A stretch of 64,000 bases of DNA. Origin: G963422275 sp963422275 (GTDB lineage: Bacteria > Pseudomonadota > Alphaproteobacteria > Rhodobacterales > Rhodobacteraceae). Location: NCBI GenBank assembly GCA_963422275.1, contig OY729418.1:930001-994000 (forward strand), written 5' to 3'. This document shows positions 40,224 through 49,489 of the stretch, in pieces. The position numbers and the translations under genes are program-made. The notes beneath the pieces are model-generated. The model ran no database searches, had not been told where the DNA came from, and saw only the letters and a list, made by a program, of their open reading frames with translations. How positions within the stretch are numbered: the first letter of the stretch is position 1; every line of letters starts with the position of its first letter.

Positions 40224-40940
40224 ATGAGTCACGGCTTGCAACGCGGAGCGGTTGCACTGGTATCCGGCGCCAACCGGGGAATAGGTGCCGCGATTGCAGC
40301 AGAACTGATCTCCAACGGATACAAGGTGAGTTTGGGTGCCCGTCAGCCGGAGGCGCTGGCCGAAGCGCACGGTCCGGAAACGGCTGAGCGGACGTACGCG
40401 GAATTCGACGCATTCCGCGCCGAGACCGCTGAACTCTGGGTCTCTGCGACACTAAAGCGCTATGGCCGAATTGACGCGCTGATAAACAACGCTGGCTCAG
40501 CAGAGCGCGTCTCGATGCACGACGACAACGAAGCCGCTTTGGACAGACTGTGGGCGGTGAACGTGAAAGCGCCCCTGCGCCTGACACGTCTGTGCCTTCC
40601 GCATCTCGAGCGAACCGGACGCGGACGTATCGTCAACATCGCATCGTTGTCGGGAAAGCGCGCACGAAACGCCTTTGTCGGCTACAACATGACGAAGTTC
40701 GCCATCATGGGACTTACGCACACCACCCGCCATGTCGCGTGGGACAAGGGCGTAAGGGCCACGGCAATCTGCCCGAGTTTCGTGAAGACCGAAATGAGCG
40801 CATACACCGACAAGGTGGCGTCGGAGGACATGATACAGCCGGAGACATTGGCCCGCCTTGTGCGAACGACAATCGAGCTTCCAAACAATGCGGCCGTCGC
40901 CGAACTGCTGGTGAATTGCCGCCTCGAGGACATGGTTTGA
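40224..40940 (+). CDS. Short-chain dehydrogenase/reductase
   Basis: A 238-residue classical SDR. The NAD(P)-binding loop is SGANRGIGAA (about 14-23), INNAG lies near residue 90, IVNIASLSGK carries the catalytic Ser, and YNMTK the Tyr and Lys. ICPSFVKTEM is the usual segment near the cofactor nicotinamide. It probably oxidises or reduces an alcohol/ketone intermediate of the pathway. First gene of the + strand catabolic operon; the FAD oxidoreductase starts 2 bases after its stop. Confidence 0.9.
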   Translation: MSHGLQRGAVALVSGANRGIGAAIAAELISNGYKVSLGARQPEALAEAHGPETAERTYAEFDAFRAETAELWVSATLKRYGRIDALINNAGSAERVSMHDDNEAALDRLWAVNVKAPLRLTRLCLPHLERTGRGRIVNIASLSGKRARNAFVGYNMTKFAIMGLTHTTRHVAWDKGVRATAICPSFVKTEMSAYTDKVASEDMIQPETLARLVRTTIELPNNAAVAELLVNCRLEDMV

Positions 40941-40941
40941 A

Positions 40942-42312
40942 TTGCGAGAGACCTTGGAAGACACTCGGTTCCGCTCCCTTGCCACCGTCCTCTCCGATGC
41001 CCGCATCCCGTCCGAGGTTGATGTCGTGGTGGTCGGTGGCGGAATCGTGGGCGTTTCCACCGCCCTGAATCTAGCCGAAAGGGGGTTCAGGGTCTGCGTC
41101 TGCGAGAAAGGCCGAGTCGCTGCCGAGCAGTCCTCGCGCAACTGGGGATGGGTGCGGCAAATGGGACGTGACCCGGCGGAAATGCCCCTCGCCATCGAGA
41201 GCTTGAGGATCTGGAGAAACCTGAACGAGAGATTCGAGATCGAGACGGGATTCCGCGAAACGGGCATCTCGTATTTATGCCGCAATGCAAGGGAGACCAG
41301 GAACGTCGAGCGCTGGGCCGAAACCGGCAAGAAGTTCGGGCTTGCGCAGAGCATGCTGGGACCCGCCCAGATTTCCGAGCTCCTTCCGGGAGCGACTCCC
41401 AATTTCTCCCTAGGCCTGCACACCGCGTCTGACGGCAGGGCTGAGCCCGCCATTGCGGTTTCGGCCATCGCGAAGGCGGCGATTCGCCTCGGTGCGACCA
41501 TTGTTGAAAACTGCGCTGCAAGGGGGATCGAGACCCAGCGCGGCTGTGTGTTCGCTGCAGTCACCGAGAAGGGTCTCATTCGCTGCAATTCCGTCGTCGT
41601 GGCTGGCGGCGTGTGGTCGCGCCTGTTTCTGGGCAACCTTGACATTGATTTTCCGCAGCTCAAGATCCTCGCAACCGCAGCACGCATCGGCGATGTCTCT
41701 GGCGTGCCGGACATGCCTGTCGGCGGCGGCGACTTCGCATTCCGCCGCAGGCTCGATAACGGATTCACTGCAGCGCTTCGAAACACCAACGTCGCACCGC
41801 TGGTTCCGGACAGTCTGCGGCTGCTTGCGGATTTCTTGCCGGCCGTGAAACGGCACTGGCATGAACTCCGCCTCAGCGTCGGTCGGCAATTCGTGACGGA
41901 ACTCGTCATGCCTCGCCGATGGTCGCTTGACGCCACGACCCCGTTCGAGCGTTTTCGGATTCTCGACCCCGCTCCACGAGAATCGCTGAACCGCAAGATG
42001 CTTAAAACGCTTCGCCAGGCCTTCCCAGCGTTTGCGCAGGCTCGCATAACGCATGCTTGGGCGGGACTGATCGAGGCAACGCCAGATGAAATCCCGGTCA
42101 TTGACGGAGTGGACGAGATCCCTGGCCTGTATCTTGCATCCGGCTTCTCCGGCCATGGGTTTGGCACCGGCCCGGCGGCGGGGCAATTGATGGCGCAGCT
42201 CGTGGCACGCGAACTGCCATGTGTCGATCCCTCTCCGTTTCGCTTGTCGCGATTTGGATCCACTGGAAGGGAATCTAGCGTTCAGGCCAGCGTCGTGGCG
42301 AGAGGGGACTGA
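40942..42312 (+). CDS. FAD-dependent amine/amino-acid oxidoreductase (DAO family)
   Basis: 456 residues from TTG 40942. The FAD-binding VVVVGGGIVGVSTALNLAER begins near residue 28, followed by SSRNWGWVRQMGRD. The C-terminal HAWAGLIEATPDEIPVIDG and GLYLASGFSGHGFGTGPAAG close the DAO fold. Such enzymes oxidise D-amino acids, sarcosine or related amines with FAD. In this operon it may act on the product of the HyuAB hydrolase. It lies 5 bases before hyuA. A start further inside is possible because TTG is weak. Confidence 0.88.
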   Translation: MRETLEDTRFRSLATVLSDARIPSEVDVVVVGGGIVGVSTALNLAERGFRVCVCEKGRVAAEQSSRNWGWVRQMGRDPAEMPLAIESLRIWRNLNERFEIETGFRETGISYLCRNARETRNVERWAETGKKFGLAQSMLGPAQISELLPGATPNFSLGLHTASDGRAEPAIAVSAIAKAAIRLGATIVENCAARGIETQRGCVFAAVTEKGLIRCNSVVVAGGVWSRLFLGNLDIDFPQLKILATAARIGDVSGVPDMPVGGGDFAFRRRLDNGFTAALRNTNVAPLVPDSLRLLADFLPAVKRHWHELRLSVGRQFVTELVMPRRWSLDATTPFERFRILDPAPRESLNRKMLKTLRQAFPAFAQARITHAWAGLIEATPDEIPVIDGVDEIPGLYLASGFSGHGFGTGPAAGQLMAQLVARELPCVDPSPFRLSRFGSTGRESSVQASVVARGD

Positions 42313-42317
42313 AGCGC

Positions 42318-44372
42318 ATGGGATGGCGCGCAGGGGTCGATTCCGGAGGAACGTTCACCGACATCTGTCTGCTCGATGAAGAAACCGGTCACCTGGAGAT
42401 CTGGAAGACGCCTTCAACTCCCGACGATCCCTCCAAGGGAATTGCCGACGCCGTGTCTCGTGGCCTGGAAAGAGTCGGCGGCAGCATTTCGGAGATCACT
42501 TTCTTCGGCCATGGCACCACGGTGGCGACCAACGCATTGATCCAGCTTCGAGGAGCGCGAACGGGACTGATCACCACGGACGGCTTCAGGGACCTGCTGG
42601 AAATCGGCCGCCAGAAGAGACCGAGCCTTTACGACATGATGGCGGAAAAGCCGGAAACTCTCGTGCCCCGCGACTTACGGATCGAGGTGCCGGAGCGTAT
42701 CCGGGCGGACGCGTCCGTGGAGATTCCCCTGAACATGGAATGCGTGCGAAGTGCGGCGGGAATCTTGGCAGACCGTGGCGTGAAATCCGTTGCGATCTGC
42801 TTTCTCTACAGTTTTCTGGACAGAACCCACGAGCAATCTGCCGGTTTCACGGTCGCGAAGGAGATGGATGGGGTTTTCCTGTCGCTATCGAGCGAGGTGG
42901 CACCGGAATTTCGAGAATTTGAGAGGCTATCCACCACGGTCGTGAACGCCTTTCTTGGCCCGGTTATGCACAGGTTCGTCAACCGGCTCGACAAGCGGCT
43001 GCGCGACAGCGGGCTTCGGGTGCCGCCCCGCCTGACACAGTCAAACGGTGGAATCATCGGTGTCGAGACAGCAGCCCGACATCCGGTTCGAACGCTTCTG
43101 TCAGGCCCATCCACCGGCGTGGTGGCAGCGCAAGCCATTGCGCAAAAAGCCGGATTCGACAATGTCATCACCTTCGATGCAGGCGGCACGTCGTCCGACG
43201 TCGCACTGCTCGAAAACGGAATTTGCGGGCGGTCAGCCGAGTCGAATGTGCATGGTTATCCGGTCAAGCTGCCCATGCTGGACATTCACACGGTCGGCGC
43301 CGGTGGCGGGTCGATTGCGTTTGTCGACAGCGGCGGGCACCTGAAGGTCGGTCCCGAAAGCGCCGGTGCCGACCCCGGGCCGGCATGCTATGGGAAAGGC
43401 GGCACGACACCCACCGTGACGGATGCGAACGTGGTGCTTCAAACACTCAATCCGGATGCCATTCTGGGCGGACGAATGCAAATCCGGCACGATCTGGCGG
43501 AGACCGCAGTCAGAGGGCTTGCGTTCCGGCTTGGGCTGGGCCTGAACGAGACAGCTCAAGGGATAATATCGGTGGCGACCGCAAGCATGGCAAAGGCGAT
43601 ACGGGTCGTTTCCATGCAGCGCGGCCACGACCCCAGAGATTACACGCTGATGGCATTCGGCGGCGCCGGACCGCTTCACGCGGCGCGCCTGGCCCGGGAG
43701 CTCGGCATCTCTCGAATCATCGTGCCGCCAGCACCGGGAACCCTGTGCGCACTCGGCCTCTTGCTGACCGACCTGAAAGCAGATTTCTCCAGAAGCAGGT
43801 TGATGAGTCTGTCGCCGGACTGTTATGCCGAGATCGCGGATATCTTCGATGGGCTGGAATTTCAGGCGACACAGTGGTTTGAGCGGGAGGCCGTCCCCCA
43901 AGAAAGGCGGGTGCAGGTTCGCCGTGCCGACCTGCGTTATGTCGGACAGAATCACGAACTTCAAATTCCTTTTCCAGCCGGACCGATCGCGGCCACCTGC
44001 ATCGGCGAACTTGCGACCAATTTCGAGGAGGCTCATCGGCGGCGCTTTGGCTTTGCGGTGGAAGGCGAAGCCCTTGAACTCGTCACTCTCCGGATTGAAG
44101 CTATAGGACTCATCGACAAGGCGGGACTGATTGCCAAGCAAGATCGAACCCGCCTCCCCGCTCCCGAACCGCGCGGCAAGCGTGATGTCTGGATGCCAGA
44201 AGCGCAGGGAATGGCACGCTGCCCGGTGTTTGCCCGGGAGGACTTCCAGTTCGGACACGAGATCAGTGGTCCCGCAATTGTCGATCAGATGGACACCACG
44301 ACGCTGGTTCTACCGAACATGGCTGCGCGCATCGACACCTGCCTGAATCTGATTCTGGAAACGGCCGCATGA
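42318..44372 (+). CDS. hyuA: HyuA-type hydantoinase/5-oxoprolinase subunit A
   Basis: A 684-residue protein. The N-terminal GVDSGGTFTDICLLD and the central ITFDAGGTSSDVALL are the two phosphate-binding loops of the ASKHA-like fold in this family. TVGAGGGSIAFVDSGGHLKV and GADPGPACYGKGG are also characteristic, and LMAFGGAGPLHAARLARELG follows. With subunit B it forms an ATP-dependent enzyme opening cyclic amides such as N-methylhydantoin or 5-oxoproline. It overlaps hyuB by 4 bases. A broken related fragment lies at 51.0 kb. Confidence 0.93.
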   Translation: MGWRAGVDSGGTFTDICLLDEETGHLEIWKTPSTPDDPSKGIADAVSRGLERVGGSISEITFFGHGTTVATNALIQLRGARTGLITTDGFRDLLEIGRQKRPSLYDMMAEKPETLVPRDLRIEVPERIRADASVEIPLNMECVRSAAGILADRGVKSVAICFLYSFLDRTHEQSAGFTVAKEMDGVFLSLSSEVAPEFREFERLSTTVVNAFLGPVMHRFVNRLDKRLRDSGLRVPPRLTQSNGGIIGVETAARHPVRTLLSGPSTGVVAAQAIAQKAGFDNVITFDAGGTSSDVALLENGICGRSAESNVHGYPVKLPMLDIHTVGAGGGSIAFVDSGGHLKVGPESAGADPGPACYGKGGTTPTVTDANVVLQTLNPDAILGGRMQIRHDLAETAVRGLAFRLGLGLNETAQGIISVATASMAKAIRVVSMQRGHDPRDYTLMAFGGAGPLHAARLARELGISRIIVPPAPGTLCALGLLLTDLKADFSRSRLMSLSPDCYAEIADIFDGLEFQATQWFEREAVPQERRVQVRRADLRYVGQNHELQIPFPAGPIAATCIGELATNFEEAHRRRFGFAVEGEALELVTLRIEAIGLIDKAGLIAKQDRTRLPAPEPRGKRDVWMPEAQGMARCPVFAREDFQFGHEISGPAIVDQMDTTTLVLPNMAARIDTCLNLILETAA

Positions 44373-45991
44373 CCCAACTCAACCCGATCACTGTGGAAGT
44401 CATAGGTTCCGCACTATCCTCGATCGCGGAAGAAATGGGCGAGGCACTGGTGCGTTCGTCTTACTCCACGAACGTCAAGGAACGCCGCGACTGCTCGACT
44501 GCGCTGTTTGATCGGAGAGGCAACACTCTTTGCCAGGCCGAGCACATCCCGATGCACTTGGGCAGCTTCATCGGAGTCGTCGGCCATATCCATGACCGAT
44601 ACGATTCCAACGACATTCAGGCTGGAGACGTCTTCATTGCCAACGATGCTTACGAAGGCGGCGGAACCCATCTGCCTGACATTGTGCTGGCCGAACCAGT
44701 CTTCGTGGATGGCCAGCACATCGCCTGGACGGTGAACACTGCTCACCACGCAGACTTCGCCGACCGGGGACACGAGCACATCTACCAGGAAGGCTTGCGA
44801 ATTCCGCCCGTCCGCCTCTACCGAGAGGGTGTGCTGCAGGGCGACTTGCTGGAGATGGTCCTGCTCAACTGCCAGGTCCCGGACGAACGCATGTCGGACA
44901 TCCGGGCGCAAATGTCGGCAAATCGGCTGGGCGTGAAGCGAATGCAGGATCTATGCGCCAAATTCGGCACTGAAACGGCTATTGCGGCGGGCGAAGCGCT
45001 CTTGGACTATGCGGAGCGCAAGATGCGGTCCGGGTTAGCCGAAATTCCCGACGGCACGTACCGATTCACGGACACGTTTGACAGCAATCAATTTCCCTGC
45101 GCTCTGGAGGTCTCCGTCGCGATCACTATCGACGGCACGAACATGGCGCTTGACTTCGATGCGCCGCCGCAAGTGCGAGCCGGCCTGAACATGGTATTCA
45201 CCGCCTTGCTGGCATCTTGTTACTACGCGGTCAAGTCTGCGGTGGATCCAACCATCTTGCCGAACGCAGGTCTCGCCCGTCCCTTGACTGTGACGGCCCC
45301 TGAAGGATCGATCCTGAATTGCGTCCATCCCGCCGCTGTGGACGGACGGGTCGCGACCTGCCAAAGAGTTGCCGACCTTGTGTTTGGGGCCTTGGCCCAA
45401 GCGCTTCCCGGAAAGATCGCCGCGGCAGGAAACGGATGCTGCACGGGAGCGATATTCAGCGGCACACGTGACAACGGGGCGATCTGGGTCTACCTCGAGA
45501 CAATCGGCGGAGGTGGTGGCGCTCGCCCCTCGGCAGACGGAATGTCGGGCATCCATGTCCACCTGACAAACACTTCGAACCTGCCCGTCGAAGCACTTGA
45601 GACAGAATACCCTTTGACTCTCCTTCGCCATGAGCTAGCCGAGGGGTCGGCGGGTGCGGGCAGGTTTCGCGGCGGCCTTGGCATCCGAAGAGTCTACCGG
45701 GTCGAGCGCGAATGCCGGTTCACCGCAGAGGGGTCGCGCTTTGCCGCGCGGCCTTGGGGGCTGGAAGGCGGTGGCGAAGCCAGCGGAACGAACCTGGATT
45801 TCGGAGACGGCAGAACCGATTGTTCCGGCACGGTTGACCTCAAGGCCGGACAGATCGTTTCTATCGCGACTCCCGGAGGCGGCGGTTATGGCCCGCCCGC
45901 CAACCGTTCACTGCACGCTATCGAGCGGGACGTTGCGGAAAACCGATATTCCGCAAGCTTGGCTCGGGAACTTTACGACCGAATTGAATGA
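44369..45991 (+). CDS. hyuB: HyuB-type hydantoinase/5-oxoprolinase subunit B
   Basis: A 540-residue subunit B. It begins NPITVEVIGSALSSIAEEMG and contains SYSTNVKERRDCSTALFD, VFIANDAYEGGGTHLPDIVL and NTAHHADFADRG, typical hydantoinase_B sequences (with His and Asp metal-binding candidates). The end is GQIVSIATPGGGGYGPP. It completes the HyuAB pair. Its start overlaps the hyuA stop by 4 bases. CCCGTTAAACGGG at about 46023-46035 could form a small hairpin after it, but without a T run. Confidence 0.93.
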   Translation: MTQLNPITVEVIGSALSSIAEEMGEALVRSSYSTNVKERRDCSTALFDRRGNTLCQAEHIPMHLGSFIGVVGHIHDRYDSNDIQAGDVFIANDAYEGGGTHLPDIVLAEPVFVDGQHIAWTVNTAHHADFADRGHEHIYQEGLRIPPVRLYREGVLQGDLLEMVLLNCQVPDERMSDIRAQMSANRLGVKRMQDLCAKFGTETAIAAGEALLDYAERKMRSGLAEIPDGTYRFTDTFDSNQFPCALEVSVAITIDGTNMALDFDAPPQVRAGLNMVFTALLASCYYAVKSAVDPTILPNAGLARPLTVTAPEGSILNCVHPAAVDGRVATCQRVADLVFGALAQALPGKIAAAGNGCCTGAIFSGTRDNGAIWVYLETIGGGGGARPSADGMSGIHVHLTNTSNLPVEALETEYPLTLLRHELAEGSAGAGRFRGGLGIRRVYRVERECRFTAEGSRFAARPWGLEGGGEASGTNLDFGDGRTDCSGTVDLKAGQIVSIATPGGGGYGPPANRSLHAIERDVAENRYSASLARELYDRIE

Positions 45992-46039
45992 TGCTTGGAA
46001 ACCACAGATCGAAATAAGCTGATCCCGTTAAACGGGCAG

Positions 46040-46740
46040 ACTTGGACAGCTTTGGGACCGCAAATCGCATTCAAGTCAGCGACCACTATCGCCTCGTTCG
46101 CGCCATGACAGACAGCCCTTTCTCGCGCGACCCGGCATGCCGCCCAATTTCTCCGATCTTCAATGCTTCGACTGTCTGTCGCAACTGGAATGGCAAGTCA
46201 ATCCTCTGCCCAAGCTGAAGTGCTTGATGCTCCGAGAGTCTTTCGCGACGGCTACAAGGAGCTTGCAGGCAGGAGAGGCAAAAGGGTTGATGCCGACCGA
46301 CAGATTGCATCTCGATGCCAGGATTCTGATACTGCAAGACATGTAAAAGCTGTCAGACGACAAGGCCAAGCATCGGACCCGCACCCGTCCGAGCTTTCGG
46401 GACTTTCTCGATCCGAGCCCGCTGGACGGAGTGCCCGACGCCAAGACGATCTGGCTGTTCCGGGAGTGCCTGAGGGAAGGCGGCTCGCGTGGCTCTGCTG
46501 GCGCACGTGAATGCGGCGGAGTTCGCGGCCAAGAAGGAGTTGGATCGCGGATGCCTCGATCATCGAGGTTCCGAAGCAACGCAGCACATGGGCCGAAAGC
46601 ACGCATCAAGAGCGACAAAACGCTGACAGCAGGATGCGCAAGCGCGCTGAACCAGAAAGCCTGACCTGAGCCGCTATGGCTGCAGAAACCATGCCAGCAT
46701 CGATGCCACGAGCAAGCTGATACGTTCGTGTCAGCCGATG
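46040..46740 (+). pseudogene. IS5-family remnant
   Basis: Frames encode RPSFRDFLDPSPLDGVPDAK and TIWLFRECLREGG, then IIEVPKQRSTWAESTHQERQ in another frame, matching the N-terminal half of an IS5-family transposase (VPDAKTIWLFRE, APKQRN). It differs from the other IS5 types in this window. Frames are broken throughout. Confidence 0.65.
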
Positions 46741-46873
46741 GCGCGCGACAGCCGGGTGTTCACGGCACTGCTGTTCCTGAACACTGCAACCGGATTGACA
46801 TCCGATCCCGCTGCTGCACGGTCCCGCAAGAGGCCTTCGAACACAGTTGTGCCACGCCCGCAAAATAGATCAA

Positions 46874-47897
46874 TTGCTTATGCACATGGTTCCTGCGATA
46901 CAAGATGTTGTGTTCGGGATGTCGGATGATAGAATGTTCGCATGACATTCTTGATGTGGAACCATCCGATGACCGAAATCCCCACCAGTCTCATCGCCTT
47001 TCAACGCCTGTTCCCCGACGATGACGCCTGCGCCCGGTGGCTCATCGCCGCCCGATGGCCGAACGGCTTCCGGTGTCCCGCCTGCGGCCACGATCGCGGG
47101 TGGGAGTTGAAGACCAAGAAGCACAGCTTCGAGTGCATCCGTTGCCATCGGCAGACCTCGGCCACCGCCGGCACCCTGCTGCACCGAACCAAGCTGTCGC
47201 TCGCGACCTGGTTCTGGGCCGCCTATCTGATGGCCACTCATTCCAATGGCATCTCCGCCCTGCAGTTGCAGAAGCATCTCGGGATCGGGTCATATCGCAG
47301 TGCCTGGATGCTCGCCGCCAAGCTTCGCCGCGCCATGGCCACCCCCGAGCGCAGCCCGCTGTCCGGTCTGGTCGAGATCGACGAGGCCAGCCTGCCGCAG
47401 CGCGACAAGGGCGCGCCGCCGGGGCCGGGGCGCAGCCCCGAAGGCAAGATTCCGATCGCCGGCGCGGTCGAACTCGGCGACGGCAACACGCCGGGCCGCC
47501 TGCGGCTGGCCACGATCCGGTCCTGCAGCGCCAAGGATCTCGGCAGCTTCGTTGTGCGCAACACCGCCGCAACCGCGACCATCAAGACCGACGGCTGGAG
47601 GGGCTACAGCGCGGTGCCTCGGGACCGCCACCAGCCCCATGTCGTCGGCGACAGGCCGGCCCATGAAGTTCTCGCCTGGATCCACACCGCGTTCTCCAAC
47701 CTCAAGGGCTGGGCGCGGGGCGTCTATCACGGGCTGCGCGCCAAGCACCTCCAGACCTATCTCGACGAGTTCGTCTTTCGTTTCAATCGGCGCCGAAATC
47801 GCCACGCCGCCTTCCTGTCCCTGTTCCTGCAGGCGCTGCGCGCCAAACCTCATCCCTACCACATCTTGATCAAACCGGAACCAAATGCATAAGCAGT
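46874..47897 (+). mobile_element. Complete IS1595-family element with target duplication
   Basis: The left end TTGCTTATGCACATGGTTCC and the right end (inward ACTGCTTATGCATTTGGTTCC) are inverted repeats. The element is flanked by ATAGATCAA at 46865-46873 and 47898-47906, consistent with the 8-9 bp duplication made by IS1595 elements. It is about 1.02 kb with an intact transposase. A truncated copy follows at 47987. Confidence 0.88.
46942..47892 (+). CDS. IS1595-family transposase
   Basis: A 316-residue transposase with no visible defects. It has an N-terminal zinc ribbon (RCPACGHDRG to FECIRCHRQT), LLHRTKLSLATWFWAAYLMA, then VEIDEASL (first catalytic Asp), IKTDGWRGYSAV (second Asp) and the EFVFRFNRRRNRHA end. 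Alternative start ATG 46969 (MTEIPTSLIAFQ) is equally plausible. Confidence 0.93.
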   Translation: MTFLMWNHPMTEIPTSLIAFQRLFPDDDACARWLIAARWPNGFRCPACGHDRGWELKTKKHSFECIRCHRQTSATAGTLLHRTKLSLATWFWAAYLMATHSNGISALQLQKHLGIGSYRSAWMLAAKLRRAMATPERSPLSGLVEIDEASLPQRDKGAPPGPGRSPEGKIPIAGAVELGDGNTPGRLRLATIRSCSAKDLGSFVVRNTAATATIKTDGWRGYSAVPRDRHQPHVVGDRPAHEVLAWIHTAFSNLKGWARGVYHGLRAKHLQTYLDEFVFRFNRRRNRHAAFLSLFLQALRAKPHPYHILIKPEPNA

Positions 47898-47986
47898 ATA
47901 GATCAAATACAAGGTCGCCGGGAATCGTGTAGCTAAAGAGCTGATGTGCAACGAATTGCTCCGGGAACATAGCGAAATAGGGCGAA

Positions 47987-48627
47987 CTGCTTATGCACAT
48001 GGTTCCGGCGACACAGGGCATTGTGTCCGGGATGTCGGATGATGGAATGTTCGCATGACATTCTTGACGTGGAACCGTCCCATGACCGAAATCCCCGCCA
48101 GCCTCATCGCCTTCCAGCGCCGGTTCCACGACGACGACGCCGGCACCCTCCTGCACCGAACCAAGCTGTCGCTCGCGATCTGGTTCCGGGCCGCCTGTCT
48201 GATGGCCACTCATTGCAACGGCATCTCCGCCCTGCAGTTGCAGAAGCAACTCGGGACCGGGTCCTGCCGCAGCGCCTGGATGCTCGCCGCCAAGCTTCGC
48301 CGGGCCATGGTCAACCCCGAACGCAGCCCGCTGTCCGGTCTGGTCGAGATCGACGAGGCCAGCCTGCCGCAGCGCGACAAGGGCGCGCCTTCGGGCCCGG
48401 GGCGCAACCCCGAAGGCAAGATGCCGGTCGCCGGAGCGGTCGAACTCGGGGACGGCAATACTCCGGGCCACCTGCGGCTGGCCACGATCCCGTCCTGCAA
48501 CGCCAAGGGTCTCGGCAACTTCGCTGTGCACAACACCGCCGCGACCGCCACCGGCCCCATGTCGTCGGCGACAGGCCCGCCCATGAAATTCTCGCCTGGA
48601 TCCACACCGCGTTCTGCAACCTTAGAG
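47987..48627 (+). pseudogene. Truncated IS1595 copy
   Basis: The left end CTGCTTATGCACATGGTTCC at 47987 starts a second copy of the element. The zinc ribbon is deleted (FHDDDAGTLLHRTKLS), the middle VEIDEASLPQRDKGA is kept, and the copy ends at about 48627 in the middle of the IHTAFCNL stretch. There it joins the 3' end of the nuclease-like gene on the opposite strand. Confidence 0.85.
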
Positions 48628-49489
48628 AAGGCCGCATCGTCCCTGCCCTCGCACTCATGGTGTTGCGGGAACGGAATAAAGAGCGACGGGACGAAGTGTT
48701 TTGTCGGCAGGTCGCTGAACCAGCCAAAAAATCGGCATATCTCATTCTTGACGCTTTTCTTGCGCCAGCTGAGGCCTGAGGCCACCTGCCCCAACATCAC
48801 CAGTTTGCCTAGCCGGTCATCCCCTAAACCACGCCATGCAATAATGTCGATTCCCGCGTCCTTCTCCTGACCTTTCGACCATAGAGGTGGACAGTCCAAG
48901 GAGCGTCCGAGTTGCATCTTCTTGGTCGCATCTGTTAGCGCGGGAAGAAATCCAGAGCCTGTCGGTCTCGGCCACCCGAACGAAATTGACTGGCCGTCCA
49001 GAACTCCTGCCGCTGCTTTGGTGGCAATTGTTTGGAAGTGATTTGCTAGGGATTGACCAAGCGCTTTCGCCGTATTTCCGCCAATACGATGATCCCGTAT
49101 TGCGCTAGCTAGAAGGCAGAAAAGATAACAAGTTCGAGCAACAACTACAAACTCATCCGCGCTTACATTCGCCAACGAGATTGACCATTGCTGTGGCGTA
49201 ACATCCATTGAAAACGGATAATTCTCTCCGAGAGCCGTTGAACGAAACTCAATTTCCTCCAAAACGTCGTCGGCAAGCCGTGCGCGTTCTTCTTCGAGAA
49301 TCTCTGTTTCAAGCTCGACGTTTGATAATTCGTCGATCTCAATCAGGTGCCCCCGTCTTCCATTATGTCGTAAAGGCGCAACACATCGCTACGCGTAGCT
49401 ACACCACGAAGGCGTACGAGCACCTCGACCTCTAGCCAGTCGGCAAGCCGACTGCGCGTGTCATTTGGCGCTGGCGGATTAATCGACAT
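48628..49489 (-). pseudogene. Nuclease-like partner of the ParB-like gene, frameshifted and truncated
   Basis: ATG 49489 (MSINPPAPNDTRS) overlaps the ParB-like stop by 11 bases. The frame runs to a stop at about 49343; conserved-looking sequence continues in the next frame (IDELSNVELETEILEEERAR, then LEEIEFRSTALGENYPF), so one base was gained or lost at the five-G run at 49350-49354. The second part contains DAGIDIIAWRGLGDDRLGKL and VMLGQVASGLSW, an arrangement resembling PD-(D/E)XK-type nucleases in which Gln replaces the usual Glu; this is an inference. The gene is cut off at about 48628 by the IS1595 fragment. About 285 residues remain. Confidence 0.55.

Noticed and set aside
40497..42263. 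A 588-codon - strand open frame
   Set aside because: It mirrors the SDR and FAD oxidoreductase genes, which have complete family motifs.
46023..46035. CCCGTTAAACGGG as a terminator of the hyu operon
   Set aside because: The stem is five bases with no following T run, so a factor-independent terminator is not supported.
48210..49262. One 350-residue - strand protein
   Set aside because: The N-terminal 200 residues belong to the nuclease-like gene and the rest is antisense IS1595 sequence, so it is a junction artefact.
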